NCBI GenBank assembly: GCA_963971405.1
Contig: OZ020489.1
Location: 40,626,510-40,690,509, forward strand
Direction: 5' to 3'
Origin: Psococerastis gibbosa
Taxonomy: Eukaryota; Arthropoda; Insecta; Psocodea; Psocidae
Length of the DNA stretch: 64,000 nucleotides
The notes below the pieces were generated by a model that saw only the letters and a program-made list of their open reading frames with translations, searched no databases and was not told the origin of the DNA. The position numbers were made by a program, and so were the translations under genes. This document shows, piece after piece, positions 23,201 to 36,800 of this stretch. Numbering within the stretch: the stretch's first letter is position 1; the number at the start of each line of letters is the position of its first letter.

Positions 23201-26200
23201 AAAGTTGCCGGGATTCAAACCTGCTGCAGTAACTTGGGACTTGGGGATCCTGCCGTTTTTTGTTTTTGGTTATCGTCAGAAGAGCCGAGATGACTGGTGA
23301 GAGGTGATGCGACAGGTGGCTGAGTTGCATCTGTGAGGTGACTCGACGGACAGTCTTCTGGAGGATGCAGACGAGGAACCCAACGCCCAAGGTTGACAGC
23401 GTCAACTCGCCAGCCCAACCCCCCCATTATAACGTGTCTAATAGGGTGTCGGAGCATTTTCTTCTACTATGAAGCCATGGTCATACCTGGTGCTGTAACT
23501 GTAAGGGACGTGGGGGAGCCTGCCGTGTTTATTTGGTCGTCGTCAGAAGATTCGAAGCTGGTAGAGTTGCACCTGTGAGACAACGCGAGGGACACCTTTT
23601 TGGAGGAGACAGACGAGGATGACAGCGTCAACTCGCCTGCCCAACCCCCCCTTATAACGGGTCTAATAGGGTGTCGGAGCATTTTCTTCTACTATGAAGC
23701 TATGGTCATACCTGCTGCTGTAACTGTAGGGGACGTGGGGGAGCCTGCCGTGTTTTTTTGGTCGTCGTCAGAAGATTCGAAGCTGGCAGAGTTGTGCCTG
23801 AGAGGCAACCCCAGTGACAGTCTTCTGGATGTGGCAGACGAGGAACCAGCGCCAACCGATGATAACGTAGAATTGCTAGCGTTGTCCTTGCCATCCTTGC
23901 CGCGATTCCCGTACTTGTTCTGGAAGGAACGAAAATAGAGATACAATAACAATAATTAATCTTCCAAGCTTCATAATATCAACAAAATGCTTTTAATTTG
24001 ACACAGAACCAGTGGCGACGCGTGAGATAATTGCGAATCTAATTAAAATGTAAATTATTTAAGTTTAAAGGAATGAAAACACGCATCATTTTACATAGCA
24101 TGTTCTAGCTTCCTAAAAAGTAAACATTTGAAAACAGAAAAGAAAATATTTGAATTCTAACGTGACCAGATTCTCAATTTTCTTAGACTTCGTTGATAAC
24201 ATCATGTTCATACAATCATTTGCTCGCGGCCTCCTATATATTTAAACGAAGCTCTTAATACATTCTAATGATTTGTTGAGTGTAGAAGACCCATCGGCAG
24301 ACCGAGGACAACCCTCGAGGAAAGGATCGAACAACTCGCAAGCAAGCAAGAGGGAAAACAATGGCCAAGCTCAAGACGTCAGCGTCCGACCGAGGTGAGT
24401 TCAGGAAATGGGTGACCCCCCCCCCCCCCCTTCACCCACGCTGGTTACCCGCCATTAAAGGGGAAGAAGAAGTAGAAGATTTGTTGAGTGTTTTTTTTTT
24501 TAAAGATTAGCCGCATACAAACAATTTAATGAATGTATCCGATTGACCTTTTCAGTCGCCTCTGTAGGTTATTACCTGTGATGAGTACGACACGACTCCG
24601 ATTGCATGGCGTGTAAAGACTCGCACAAGTGCAAGCACGTTACCACCAGGCCATCGAAGTCGATAAGTGTAAGGCGACATTGCTCGCCTTACATGTATTC
24701 TCCGCCACTGCAAAGAACAAATGAGAACTTCCATCACCACATTTGGGCGGAATCAAAATGGTAAGAGCATAGTACAAATGCAGACTCTCAAAACTTTCCG
24801 AGTTATAAATTAAGCCCCATTTACACTCGGAAATTTCATTGTAATGAAGAACCATGCAAAAACTTTGGCACCGTAAGACGCGCGCAAACTTGTCGGTAGC
24901 TCATTAAGGTAATGTGAATTTCAGTCAAAAAGCTTCCCAGACAGGATTGCTTTTATGAACACAACTCGAGTACATATTGTAACAAACCGAGGAGATTCCG
25001 AGGGTTGATTTTCTTCCACTTGTGGTAAACATCTGCAAGGTGGTAATTTGCCCCAAGTTCAGAGTCGACTTAGAGAAATTTATGTTTTTGCTTCCACTTT
25101 TAAGCTTTTGTGGCTCATTACGGAGTGTTGGGAGGGGGGGGGGGGAACTGCAGGAAATTACTTTGAGATAGCTCCCTTATAAGAGGATGAGGCACGTAGA
25201 TATTGGCCACCCCTGGCTTATTCGGTTGGTGTTTTTGCTTTTCAATTTATCTGTTTAAGGTAAGCTTTGTGATGGTCGAAAGTTTCTATTTACACGGTTT
25301 GAGGTCACAGGAACCCAAAAGAGTGCTTTTTTACGCTGTTTGTCTATCGGTTTGTCTGTCTGTCCGTCGGTCTGTCTGTCTGTCCGTCTGTCAGTCTGTC
25401 TGTCAAACTACCTATCTGTAAATCGATTTGGGGTAGTACTCCATAGAATCTGATGAAATTCTACAATACATGTAGGCTAGCAAAAATATTTTTTGTTTAT
25501 TTTTGTTATTTTCTAGTTTTTTTTTTCATTTCTTGGATTACATAGGCCTAATTTCCACCCCCAACACGATTGTCAAACAAAATGTCACTCAAGAACCGAC
25601 GATACCTCTAGCAATCTAGCAAAACGAATCTTGTCGAAGAGCATTTAAGTAGAGGAATTAGAGGGCACTGTACTTGTCGGGACTTGTGGTTCAGCGGTTA
25701 AGACGACGTCCCAGATAGGCGTAGATTGTGGGTTTGAATCCCATCAAGTCCAGTATTTTCAATGTCCTCTCATTTATTTTCAGTTCGAGTTTCTCTTAAA
25801 TATTCGTTTCAGGCCCATTTTTTTTAATGACTTTTTATCGACCCAGGTGTGCTTAACACAATAAGTAGGTCACAGGTCTCTTGTCCAATGCCAACGACCC
25901 CATGGATCTCGGACATTATTTGTATTGGTTCCGTATGAATTTTTGGCCATTGACAAACTGGTATACGCTCTCGATGTCAACCTACACCGGCTACAAGCGA
26001 TAATGGACAAGCTGGGACAAGCTTATCATTGACGCAATGAAACAGGCGAAGGCATTACTTAACCAACTACAGACACGAGACTCCAGACATTTCTGTTCAA
26101 TTCTTCCGCTCCAATGTTTTTAAAAAACAGAAAAACAAAAACTGTTTGGCTGAAACTTCATGACTGACAGAATGTTAATAGGGGTATTCGCTGTGACTTG

Positions 26201-27798
26201 GTTTACCCTAAGGGAATGCAGGAATAGAACTCCAGTTTTTCTACGACGAAAAATAGTGCCATAAACAAACGTATTTAAAAACATTCCCACACTTTACCCA
26301 ACTACTTGGTTCGGTAAACTGAGATTGGGGAATCGAAAACGCCAAACGGGCATATTTATTGTTGTTTTGCATTTGAATTTTGGTCTTTACTTTTATTTAA
26401 TTTTTTAAAAAATTAGCTCTGCGACAGAAATTAATAAAAAAACAAAACAAAAGGAAACATATATGGTAAGAGGTGAACTACAGCAGATGTTCATAAGCCG
26501 AAGGCAAAAAAAGTTTGGAGGTAGGCTAGGATAGGTCGGGTAAAGTCGGAAACGTAGAGGTATACAATAGGTACGTTTCCATGGCATTATTTCACTACAT
26601 AGAAAAACTGGAGTTCTATTCCGACTTTCCCTTAGGGAAAACCAAACGCTGAAACGCAGTGAATACCCCTAATATAGGTAATAGATAGGTATAACATAAA
26701 ACTAACCATCAGGAAGCAATTTCTAAAAACATGTGTGTGGAGTGTTTTATTGTACGGCTGTGAAACCTGGACTATAGCAGATAAGGAACTAAAGAAACTC
26801 GAAGCTTTCGAAATGTGGTGTTACAGAAGGATGCTACGGATCAGCTGGAGGGACCATGTGACAAATGAAAGAGTGCTAGACGCTATCGGGGAAGAAAGAC
26901 AGTTAGTAGCCCAGATACGAATCAGGAGAGCGAAATGGATGGGGCATTTGCTAAGGCACGAAAATCTGGTACACACTATTATCGAGGGCACAGTAGAGGG
27001 AAATAACCGAAGAGGACGGCCGAAGAAGGAATTCATGGATCAAGTAAAAGAAGACGCAGGAACAATATCATCAAGAACTGAAGAGGAAGATCGAGGACCG
27101 AGTAAACTGGAGGACGATATGCAGGGAGTTGCTGCCAACCAATCGCTAAGATTGTAACCTTAAGAGAGAGGTAATACAAGTAGTAGTAGTATGGTTTGAC
27201 ACAGTCCCAGGCCACGGTGTGGGCCCATAGGATAGTGGACCTCCAGATTATAGTGGATTCCGAACCACTTGGGAAACACAGTGACGTCACACGATTAGTT
27301 CGGAGGTGACCAGGACAAGTCCTACAATGTTTCCCTACCGGCACTGTGCACACTACCAAGTTATCTGCATCTTTGAACCTGCTCTGGTCCGCTGGATTCA
27401 ACTTGGTAAGGCGGCCGGCTAGGTAATACAAACTAATATTCCTCTATTTTAGAGCCAATCTAATAAGGAAATTCAGCAAAGAGACGAAGACAAGTCCTTG
27501 GACTACAACTATCGGAAACTTCGTAATTAGGGGATTTCCAATTCGATTAATTATGCTTCTGTCAGCAAGTTTACAATAACAAAGTGTAACTGAACACTAC
27601 CTACAATACGTTAGTTCAATACTGTTTTGAAAATAAGAGGCTTACAATCTGTTACGAAGGTAGGTATCTTTTGTTGTTGAGGGAAACTTAGAGCAGTGGT
27701 TAAGCTGGGATACTATTACAGTGCTATGGCACCTGTTGCATTGTTTTTGGCTTGGTCAGGAATAGTCCAGTTACCCCAGACTATAGTCGGCAACCTTT

Positions 27799-27896
<98 letters not shown>

Positions 27897-30800
27897 GCTG
27901 TTGTTTGTTGTTGTTTCCAACGCCTGCTGTCAGCATTTCTGCTTTTAAGTGGCCCTGTTGGCCTGGCGGGGGGAGTGAGTCTGTTTGCTAACTTCAGGCA
28001 CCCTAAGGGCAGACTCCTTCACCTCGGGGGAAGGGGGAGTTGACTGACAGGGTGGACCTTCTGATTATAGTGGATTCCGAACCACTTGGGAAACATGGTA
28101 AAGTCACACGCGATTAAATCAGAGGTGACCAGGACTTGACACGCACGTAAACTGACTGGTATAGTCTCAGCGTGTTATCATGTCCCACCATGTTTCCCTG
28201 CCAATGTTGTGCACACTACCAAGTTTGCCGCAGTATGTTCTGCTCTCATGGAATCGACATGGCAAGGCCGTTGGCGGTAACCTTTTTGTAAAAGTGTGCC
28301 GAATTCCAGGTGTTCTGAAGCTGAGACCTTTCCAAAAGCGCCAACAATTGCCAAACGATGTTCACCACAGATTTAGCAAATTTGCGACTTCGGTGGCAAG
28401 GTGGTAGCGCGCTTGTACTTATGCGATTCTCTACACATCATTGGGTTAAACACAGAACACACACACACGAAACATAAAATTATAATAAAATTAAATAAAG
28501 CTGGTTCACACACACAACAAACACAGCAGGCCCCTCCCCTTAATTAATTTTGAGTTGTAGATTACAGTTAGATGGCCTCTCGTTATCTATTCATTGTGAA
28601 GTATCTCATATTGCGCCTGCAGAAGTGCAATTAGGCAACAATGTACAGCTGATGTGATGGAACGCGGAAGTATGTAAATGTACCCCCACACTGATTGGCG
28701 CCTTGGCGAATGCCACAGTCATGACAACACTTGTACTATGGAGAGGGGCCATTGGCCTCTCGTTATCTATATTGTATTGCAAATTATCTCATATTGCGCC
28801 TGCAGAAGTGCAATTAGGTAATCATAATAACACCACGTGTTCTGTCCTGAATATGTCATTCAGTCCCTAGTCACTCAGTCACAAGGTCAAAGCCAAAGGG
28901 GGAGGGTTCATGGGGTTCAACCCCCTCCCCCCCCCCCCCCCGACATGAAATGCCTTGATACTAGATAGAATCGGATTTTGAGAGATAAAATGAAATCCAC
29001 TATGTAATATCCAATGAAATTTCTGAAACTCCCCCCCCCCCCCCCGAAAAAAATCCTGGCTACGGCCTTCCTCAGTCAGGGACAAAGTGGTGGCCCAAAA
29101 CGCCTATGCTACTTCAAAAGTAGCGGCCCAGGTCCTCTTCTAATTAACTATTATACAATTTTGAAAAAAAAAATCTTGAATCGCCCATAGTTACAAACCA
29201 ACTCGTCTGTAAAAATAATAGTCACCTTCCCATCCAGATCTAAATAAATGTGACAAAATACAAAAGAGGATCTTATCAGGGGGGGTGCATTTCATTTGCG
29301 TAAATAGGGGGTCCTGGGGGCTAAGCCCCCCCCCCCCCAGGCTTATTTTACATGAAAAAATTAACATATTGACCAAGTACTTTCACAAAAAATACATTAC
29401 TCAAAATGCTTAAAACCCCAGTACTTCACAGCTATTTTTTCCAAATTTTTCTCCGGGGAGGACCCCCGGGCCCCCCTCAATGGTAGGCTTATTCGTCGTT
29501 ATATTATCTCAATTTTGTACTGCTTGCAAACATTGGCGTAAATAGGGGGTCCTGGGCTAAGCCCCCCCCCCCCAGAGTCACCCGTAGTCCCCCCCCCCCC
29601 AGGATTTCTGTGACAAAGATGTTATGAAGGCGAATGGCTATTATTCACAACAACGAAAGGGAAATTAATTCTGGGTATGCTTATTTCACATGAAAAAAAT
29701 CAACATACTTATTGTCCAAGTACTTTCACAAAAATATATTACTCAAAATGCTTAAAACTCCAATATTTCAGACCTATTTTTGCAACATTTTTCTTCGGGG
29801 GAGACCCCCGGGCCCCCCTCAGTGGTAGGTTTATTCGTCGGTAAAATCTCAACTGTACTGCCTGAAAATGCGTAAAACCTACCTAATTTGGGCCTATTCA
29901 TCAATGTTTTTTCTCCGGGGAGCCCCCGGGCCCCCCTTTCTCAAGGGTAGAATATTCATAAAGCCTCACTAATTTGAGCCCATTTATCAATTTTTTTTCT
30001 CCAGGGTATAATATGCGTAAAACCTCAATAATTTGGGCCCATTTATCGATTTTTTTTTCTCCGGGGGATCAAAGTCCTAAAGCCCCCCCCCCAGAAATTT
30101 TGGGAATTAACGCCATTGGTGCATTTATTGATATAATATAAACTTCCCTTGCCATAATTATTAGATCACGAGCAAACAATATTATTCTTTTGGTTACTTT
30201 CTTTAACCGCTATACACTGTCCTCATGAAATACCACCGGGAAGCTGCAAAATGCACAGTTCTCGACAAAACTTAACTCAGTTATTAACAGAATTCTTCAA
30301 AAATTATTATTATCGATGGGAGGTGTAGTATTATGTGGCAATGTATGCTACAACAATACAGCCTGTATTTTAATTTCATAGCTACAACATTTGTAGATGC
30401 CCTAAAACATATGGTGGCGAAGCGCCGAACTTTTTGAGCTGTTTTGATTTGTCAAAAAAAAAACACCGGTATTTGACCAGAAGGAGATGACATTCCGGAC
30501 AAAAATCCTATAGGAATCCTTTGTTGGAGTAGGCCTAACTACGACTACGGTAGCCTATACTGTATTGTCTGCTTTGTGATGCTTGCTGATTCGCTTGGCC
30601 CGTAGACCAATAGGCGCAGATTAAGCCAGAAAGCATTGATGAGAACTTCGTACAGTGGCGGCGCTAGAAATTTTAAGGCGGTGGGGCCAAGGGGGGCATG
30701 ACTTCTATCTAAAACATTGTAGTACTTTGAACTTGGCGGGAAGTAAATGAACTATGAGATTGGGCCGCAAGGGGCGCGCGGGTGCGTTGTTGACGTGTGG

Positions 30801-33800
30801 CATTCGAATTTGTTTTGAGATTTTAATACAAGCTATTTCGGCTATTAGTGAATTAGTGATGTCGGTACGGTTTTCTGACATTGTGACAAAGTTTGATGGG
30901 ACGGGAGATATTTCTGTTTGGCTAAAGAAATTAGAATTGGTAGCAAAGCTGCAGAAAGTTGAAGATTTGGGAGCATTTCTGCCGTTGTTCCTTGTAGATG
31001 GCGCGTACGCCGTCTATGAAGGGCTGGATAGCGCTGTTAAAGAAGATTATAAACAGCTGAGAGCTACCCTTTTGGGGATATTCTCGGTGAATAAATTTTC
31101 GGCCTATGAACAACTTATGGCTCGGACACTCCGAAGGGGAGAAACCGTAGACGTGTTTGTTTCGGATTTAAAGCGGTTGGCCAATTTGGTCGATGATTTT
31201 TCAGCAGAGAATTGGGTGCAATGTGCGTTGGTACAGGGATTACCCGCCGATGTGCAGAGACAGTTAAAAGCGGCTTGTCGTCTGGACAAAATGTCATTAG
31301 CTGAAACCGTGGAACGGAGCCGGTTGCTATTAAGTAATGTGCAATGGGAAACGGGTGCTGTGGCACAAGTGAATAAAAGTGAAATTAATATGAACAAAGA
31401 AGAGAGAAAGTGCTTTATTTGTAACCGAGTGGGACATTTTGCCAGACAATGTCCAAAGAAAACGGACAAACGGACCTGTTTTGTATGTGGCCAGGAAGGG
31501 CATTTAGCGGCTAGTTGTCCTAGAACACCAAAAAACGAGTAGGTCAGGCTGCAGTGTGTTGCGCAGGCAGTCAAATGACCAGGAAAGCGCAACTTCCGGT
31601 TTTAAGTATAACAGCATTTGGTAGACGGGTGAGAGCATTGCTGGATAGCGGATGTTCGATGACATTAGTGGCTCCGGGGGTGGCTAGGAATGGAAAAAGA
31701 ATGTCAACTGGAAGCAGAATAATCATGATGAATGGTGCCAGTACAGGTTATTCATCGTCTTGTGAAGTGTTGTTCGAAATTTTTGGAAAGCAAATAAAAT
31801 TGGTGTGCCTCGAAACAGATTTGTTGCCATCGTACGAAGTTTTGTTGGGCATGGACGCTATTCAGTTGTTGGGAGGCGTGAGAATTGAAGGAAATGGGGA
31901 AGTTAAGTTTGGGAGCGGTGATGTTAGTTGTTTGACAAATGCGTGTGAAGAGATGCACATTAATGATGTTGATTTTAAGGCGGAGTGGAAAAATGGCAAA
32001 TGGATTGTGGAGTGGGAGTGGCTTAAAGAAAGGGAGCCTGTATTGCACAATGAGGTGGCTCAATATCGTATATCGCAGGAAGCGACCAGGTTATTTGATG
32101 AGGAAGTAGTTGAATGGATTTCGAAAGGTTGGCTACAAGCTTATAACGGTCCGCACGATGGCGTGTTGCCCCTCATGGCGGTTGTGCAGAGGAATAAGAG
32201 TAAGGTTAGGCCGGTACTTGATTATCGAGAGTTGAATCAGTTTGTTTCTAGCCATACCAGAGAAAGCGAAGTGTGTGGAGAAAAATTACGAGAGTGGCGT
32301 CGGATGGGAGATAATTTGAAGATTATTGATTTGAGGAAGGCCTATTTGCAAATTCATGTGTCTGAAAAAATGTGGAGATTTCAGGTGGTTAAGTATAAGG
32401 GACGTGTATACTGTTTAACGAGATTAGGATTCGGGTTGAATGTGGCTCCGAAAATTATGTCAAAAATTGTACATAAGGTGTTATCTGCAGATGAGCTTGT
32501 GAGGCGTGGGACGGATTCATTTATGGATGACATAATTGTTAACGAAAATATTGTGTCATGTGAACAGGTATTCAAACTGTTAGCATTTTATGGTCTCAGT
32601 GCAAAAGAACCGGAGTCATTAATTGGTGGAAGAGTGCTGGGGTTGCGAGTGTTGAAATGTGGTCAGCGCATTTGTTGGGGAAGGGACAACAAATTGGACC
32701 CTCTGGGAGCTAATGTGACAAAGAGACAGTTTTTTTCGTTGTGTGGACAGTTAATTGGTCATTACCCTGTAGCGGGATGGTTGCGCCCAGCGTGCAGCTA
32801 TTTGAAGCGGGTGACATCTGGAGAAAGTTGGGACAAGCTGTTATCACAAAATATTGTTGATTAATTGGTAGAAGTTGTGAATGGAGTTAAGCGTCACGAT
32901 CCGGTCATAGGAAAATGGAGCGTTCCGGCCACTAAGGAAGGAGTTGTGTGGTGTGATGCAAGCAGCATAGCGATCGGTGTATGCATTGAGATTGATGGCG
33001 ATGTTGTAGAAGATGCTTCATGGCTGAGAAAACAAGATGACTCGGGTCACATAAATTTAGCAGAATTGGAAGCAGTTTTGAAAGGCGTTAATTTGGCTGA
33101 AAAGTGGGGGTTGACGAAATTACGCATCATGACGGACTCAGCAACAGTATACGCTTGGGTTTCCTCGATAGTCTCGAATGATCGGCGCATCAAAACAAAA
33201 GGATTGGGAGAGCTTCTCGCAAGGCGTCGCATTGGACTTTTACGAGACATCATCTCCGAGTGCGGTCTAGACGTAACTGTGCAACTAATACGATCGAACG
33301 AAAATAGGGCAGATCATTTAACGAGAGTGCCTAAGAAATGGTTGAGTAGCCGTGAGGAAGTAGGATTGGTTGCGCTTGAGGAACAAGGGGACAGAAAACT
33401 TATGATTAAGGAGGTACACGGAAAGCACCATCTAGGTGTTGATCGCACGTTTTATGTCGTACGGCAGTGCTTTCCCCAGATGGAAGTCTCCAAACAAGAA
33501 GTAGAAGAAGTTTTGGCGGAATGTGTGCGGTGCTTGTCGATCGACCCGTCACCTGTCAAATGGGATCATGGTAGTTTGGGAGTTGGTTGTGTTTGGTCCC
33601 GGATTGCATGTGATGTCACACACTATAAGGACTGCAAGTATCTGACAATAATTGATTGTGGACCTAGTCGTTTCGTCATATGGCGATACATTCGGGACGA
33701 AGGGCAGGAGATTGTGGCCCGAATACTAGCCGAAGTATTTGCAGAGCGAGGACCGCCCAATGAACTGCTCCTTGATAACAGTGGAACCTTCAGATCGGAA

Positions 33801-36800
33801 GCAATGAGGCAATTGTGTCAAAAGTGGAAGGTGAAATTAACCTTCCGATGCATCTATCGGCCCAGTGGGAACGGAATAATTGAAAGAAATCACAGAACTA
33901 TTAAGAGGATTGCAGAGAGGAGCCAATGCAGCATATCTGAGAGTGTGTTTTGGTATAATTCCACGCCCCGTGAACCTGGAAGAAGTTTATCTGTTCCCTA
34001 CAAATTGGTGAAGGACTATGAGTGGAGATTCCCGTTGTATAGTGATGATATGGACGAGCTCTCGGATTTCACTAGCAATAAATATGTGGTAGGGGAGAGA
34101 GTATTTGTGAAGCCCCAAAATGCTAAGTGTACTACAGAATGGCGGACTGGGACCGTGACAGGAGTGCATTCAGCTCATGGTGTTGAAGTGGACGGGTTGC
34201 CTGTTCATGTGGCAGATGTGCGGAGAGCGCCTGCTGTGATGCAAGTTGAGGAGTCGTCTGACACCAGTGTGGAACCGCCAACGAAAGAGCTGGGTGAATC
34301 CTTAGTGTGGAATGAGTTGCCTGTGGCCTCCGGCGATGAAGAATCAGATGAGGAAGCAGCGCCCGGACGGAGCCTCAGAGAGCGTCGAAGGCCGGCTTGG
34401 TGCAGAGATTATGTAGTTGGGTGATGAAGACATCATGGGGGCGTGTAGTACTTTGAACTTGGCGGGAAGTAAATGAACTATGAGATTGGGCCGCAAGGGG
34501 CGCGCGGGTGCGTTGTTGACGTGTGGCATTCGAATTTGTTTTGAGATTTTAATACAAACATTTTTCATTTGGAGTAGGTATACCGTTCAATAATTCTGTA
34601 ATTTCAGTTTTAACAACACATAAAATATCCTTAAAGTGAGGGAGGCCCCGAAGGGGCCGGAGAAACTGTTGGCGGGCCAGGCCCCCTTGGGCACCCCCGT
34701 AGCGCCGCCACTGGCTTCGTATCGTATTTTGTAGGCCACCGAGACACCGACTGCATTTGTCACATGACTAAACTTTTCCCATTTTTTTGATTTTCGAATG
34801 TTTCTCAATCAAAACCAGTTAAATTATACGTATTTTTATTTTAGCCTATCAGCAGGCCTACGACACCTTTTAGTATAGTAGTATTATCTTATTCCTCGGG
34901 TTAAAAATGCAAACAAAACAATCTTGAATAGAACCTTTCCATTGTAAAATTATCTTGTTTACATTTTTAATCCCAGGGTAAGATTAAAAATAATCGCCAT
35001 AGTAAGCTCGCTGCTGAAAAGTACGGTAAGTATATTTTTTAATGGACAGATTCCATAATATTTTGTTGACAAGGAATGGAATTTTTACGAAATTAATTAA
35101 TTTCTCGTTCCAAACCCCTGAAGATATAAAGGGGGCGGATGAGACATTCATAAAACGCTCAAGTTTTCTCAAAAAGCAGTCTATTTCCCGGACTGATTCC
35201 CATCTATTCCATAAAATCGGTTAAATGCGAAATGGTTCAAAAGTAACTATATTTAAATATAATTACAAAGACTTTCACGTTACGTTATGAAACAGTAGAA
35301 TCCGGTTCATCTGAAGTGGAACTGAATACTGGAAGTACGGTTTCAGAAAGACCATGGCCTACCATCCCGGATTCTACTGCTTCTTCAAATAATATTTCAA
35401 ATAAGAAAATGTAAGTTTCCTTCAAAAGCTTGCATTTTTTAATAATAATCTTTCGTCTGACCAATTTCATAACTTAGCGGCTGTGGATCAAGAAATCAAT
35501 TAATTTTGTCCAAAACCCAAAGCCATTTCTTGTTTATAAAATATTATGAAATCTCTCCCTTAAAACTGGGGCGTTTACTAGGTTATAATGGGACTTAGGT
35601 GGAATCCAAGTCAGATTAGTGTAAATCAGCTACAAGCTTGTGAGTATCAATTTGACGTTTTAAACACAGAAATGTATCGGGAATCTAAATGGGCAAAGCT
35701 GCGGACAAATTGTGCTATCAGTTTGGTTTGCAAAAGGCAAAAAAGTGCGTAAAATTTTGAGCGTTACGGAATACCTTGCACAGTTTCTTAAAGCGGACGT
35801 TATTTATAACGTCCCATAGAGAACCGTTAGAAATAATTAAAAGTGTCCCTTAGGAATTAGGCACATAGACTCGTTATGACTAGTAGATAACTGGTAACTA
35901 CTAGATGGGGCTTCCAAGCTCTGAATTTGACAAAGCAAACCTACGTCAAGTGACACATCTAATGAAAGCTCGTTTAGAGACCTTTTATTATTATTTATAT
36001 TATTACTGCTTTTTTGGCGCAATGCCGTCTAGGCCACACACGCCCAGGTATATTATATGGTTAGGTACGGTAGGTTAGGTTCGTTAATGTAAGTTTGCTT
36101 TTTTCAGTTTCTGGATATTATAGGAGGTTGAAGAGATTCGTAGTAGTAAAAAATGAGAGGATAGTTCGGGTAGCGGTTTCGTCGTCACGTAGTAGGGTTG
36201 AGAGGGATGTTTGTGGGGGCCAGGTTCTGTAGCGGGTGAGGTTTTGGCATTCGACAAGGCTGGGGGCAACTGTGTTTTCTGCACCACAGTGGCATAATGA
36301 CGGGGTTTCTCCCGCCATCAGAAAGCCATGTGTGAGCCGTGTGTGGCCCAGACGTAGCCGCGCCATGACAACTTCCTCGTGTCGGATGTTTCGGGTTGCT
36401 GTAGATTATTGCTTTTTGAAACCAAGCCTAAAGGTACAGGTACAGTCACCACAAAGTACAAACGTTTTTATTACGGCTAATATTAAGGCACGATCTTTCT
36501 CAGTTTCTCTTAGAAGATACAGTAGGTCCGTGTGAGTCAGAGTTTTGGAGTCAGAATGGAACTTCTTACAATAATTCAATAAGTATGGGGAAAAGAGTTG
36601 TCCCCTTTCTCCATGTGCATTCAACAAGATCAGTTTTATAGCATGAAATGACCAAAGAATTAAACTGACTAAAGCACGATTTTTCACAAGTAAGAGATGC
36701 AAAAACATTCATTTCAATTTCCATCGTATTCTGTTGGCTTGCTTTTTTGATTCTCAAACGAATTGCTCAGTTCTCACCCATCACAGAAGTTCCCCACTGG

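Larger units (their letters stand above)
30718..34556 (+). mobile_element. Compact LTR retrotransposon, Ty3/gypsy-like, recent
   Basis: 3839 bp bounded by two 113-bp LTRs (TG...CA) that I read as identical, flanked by the 5-bp target duplication AACAT (30713-30717 and 34557-34561). Inside: Gag, then Pol with protease, RT, RNase H and integrase in that order, which is the Ty3/gypsy order. No env-like frame. LTR identity implies recent insertion. Pol has one in-frame stop. The RT core is divergent (FMDD at the active site), so clade assignment needs a tree. Confidence 0.93.
30653..34713 (+). mobile_element. hAT-like MITE, split by the LTR element
   Basis: Ends are a perfect 14-bp inverted repeat (CAGTGGCGGCGCTA ... 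TAGCGCCGCCACTG), flanked by 8-bp near-duplicates acttcgta (30645-30652) and gcttcgta (34714-34721). Without the retrotransposon and one AACAT it is 217 bp. The 8-bp duplication and CAGTGG start fit hAT. Confidence 0.8.

Noticed and set aside
27696..28043. 115- and 79-codon frames rich in Val or Cys
   Set aside because: Produced by the (TTG)n run.
29270..30110. CRISPR-like array
   Set aside because: Units are long, imperfect and GC-tract based in a eukaryotic intron; no regular short repeat-spacer pattern.
31752..32063. Minus-strand frames across the retroelement
   Set aside because: Antisense shadows of the Pol frame.
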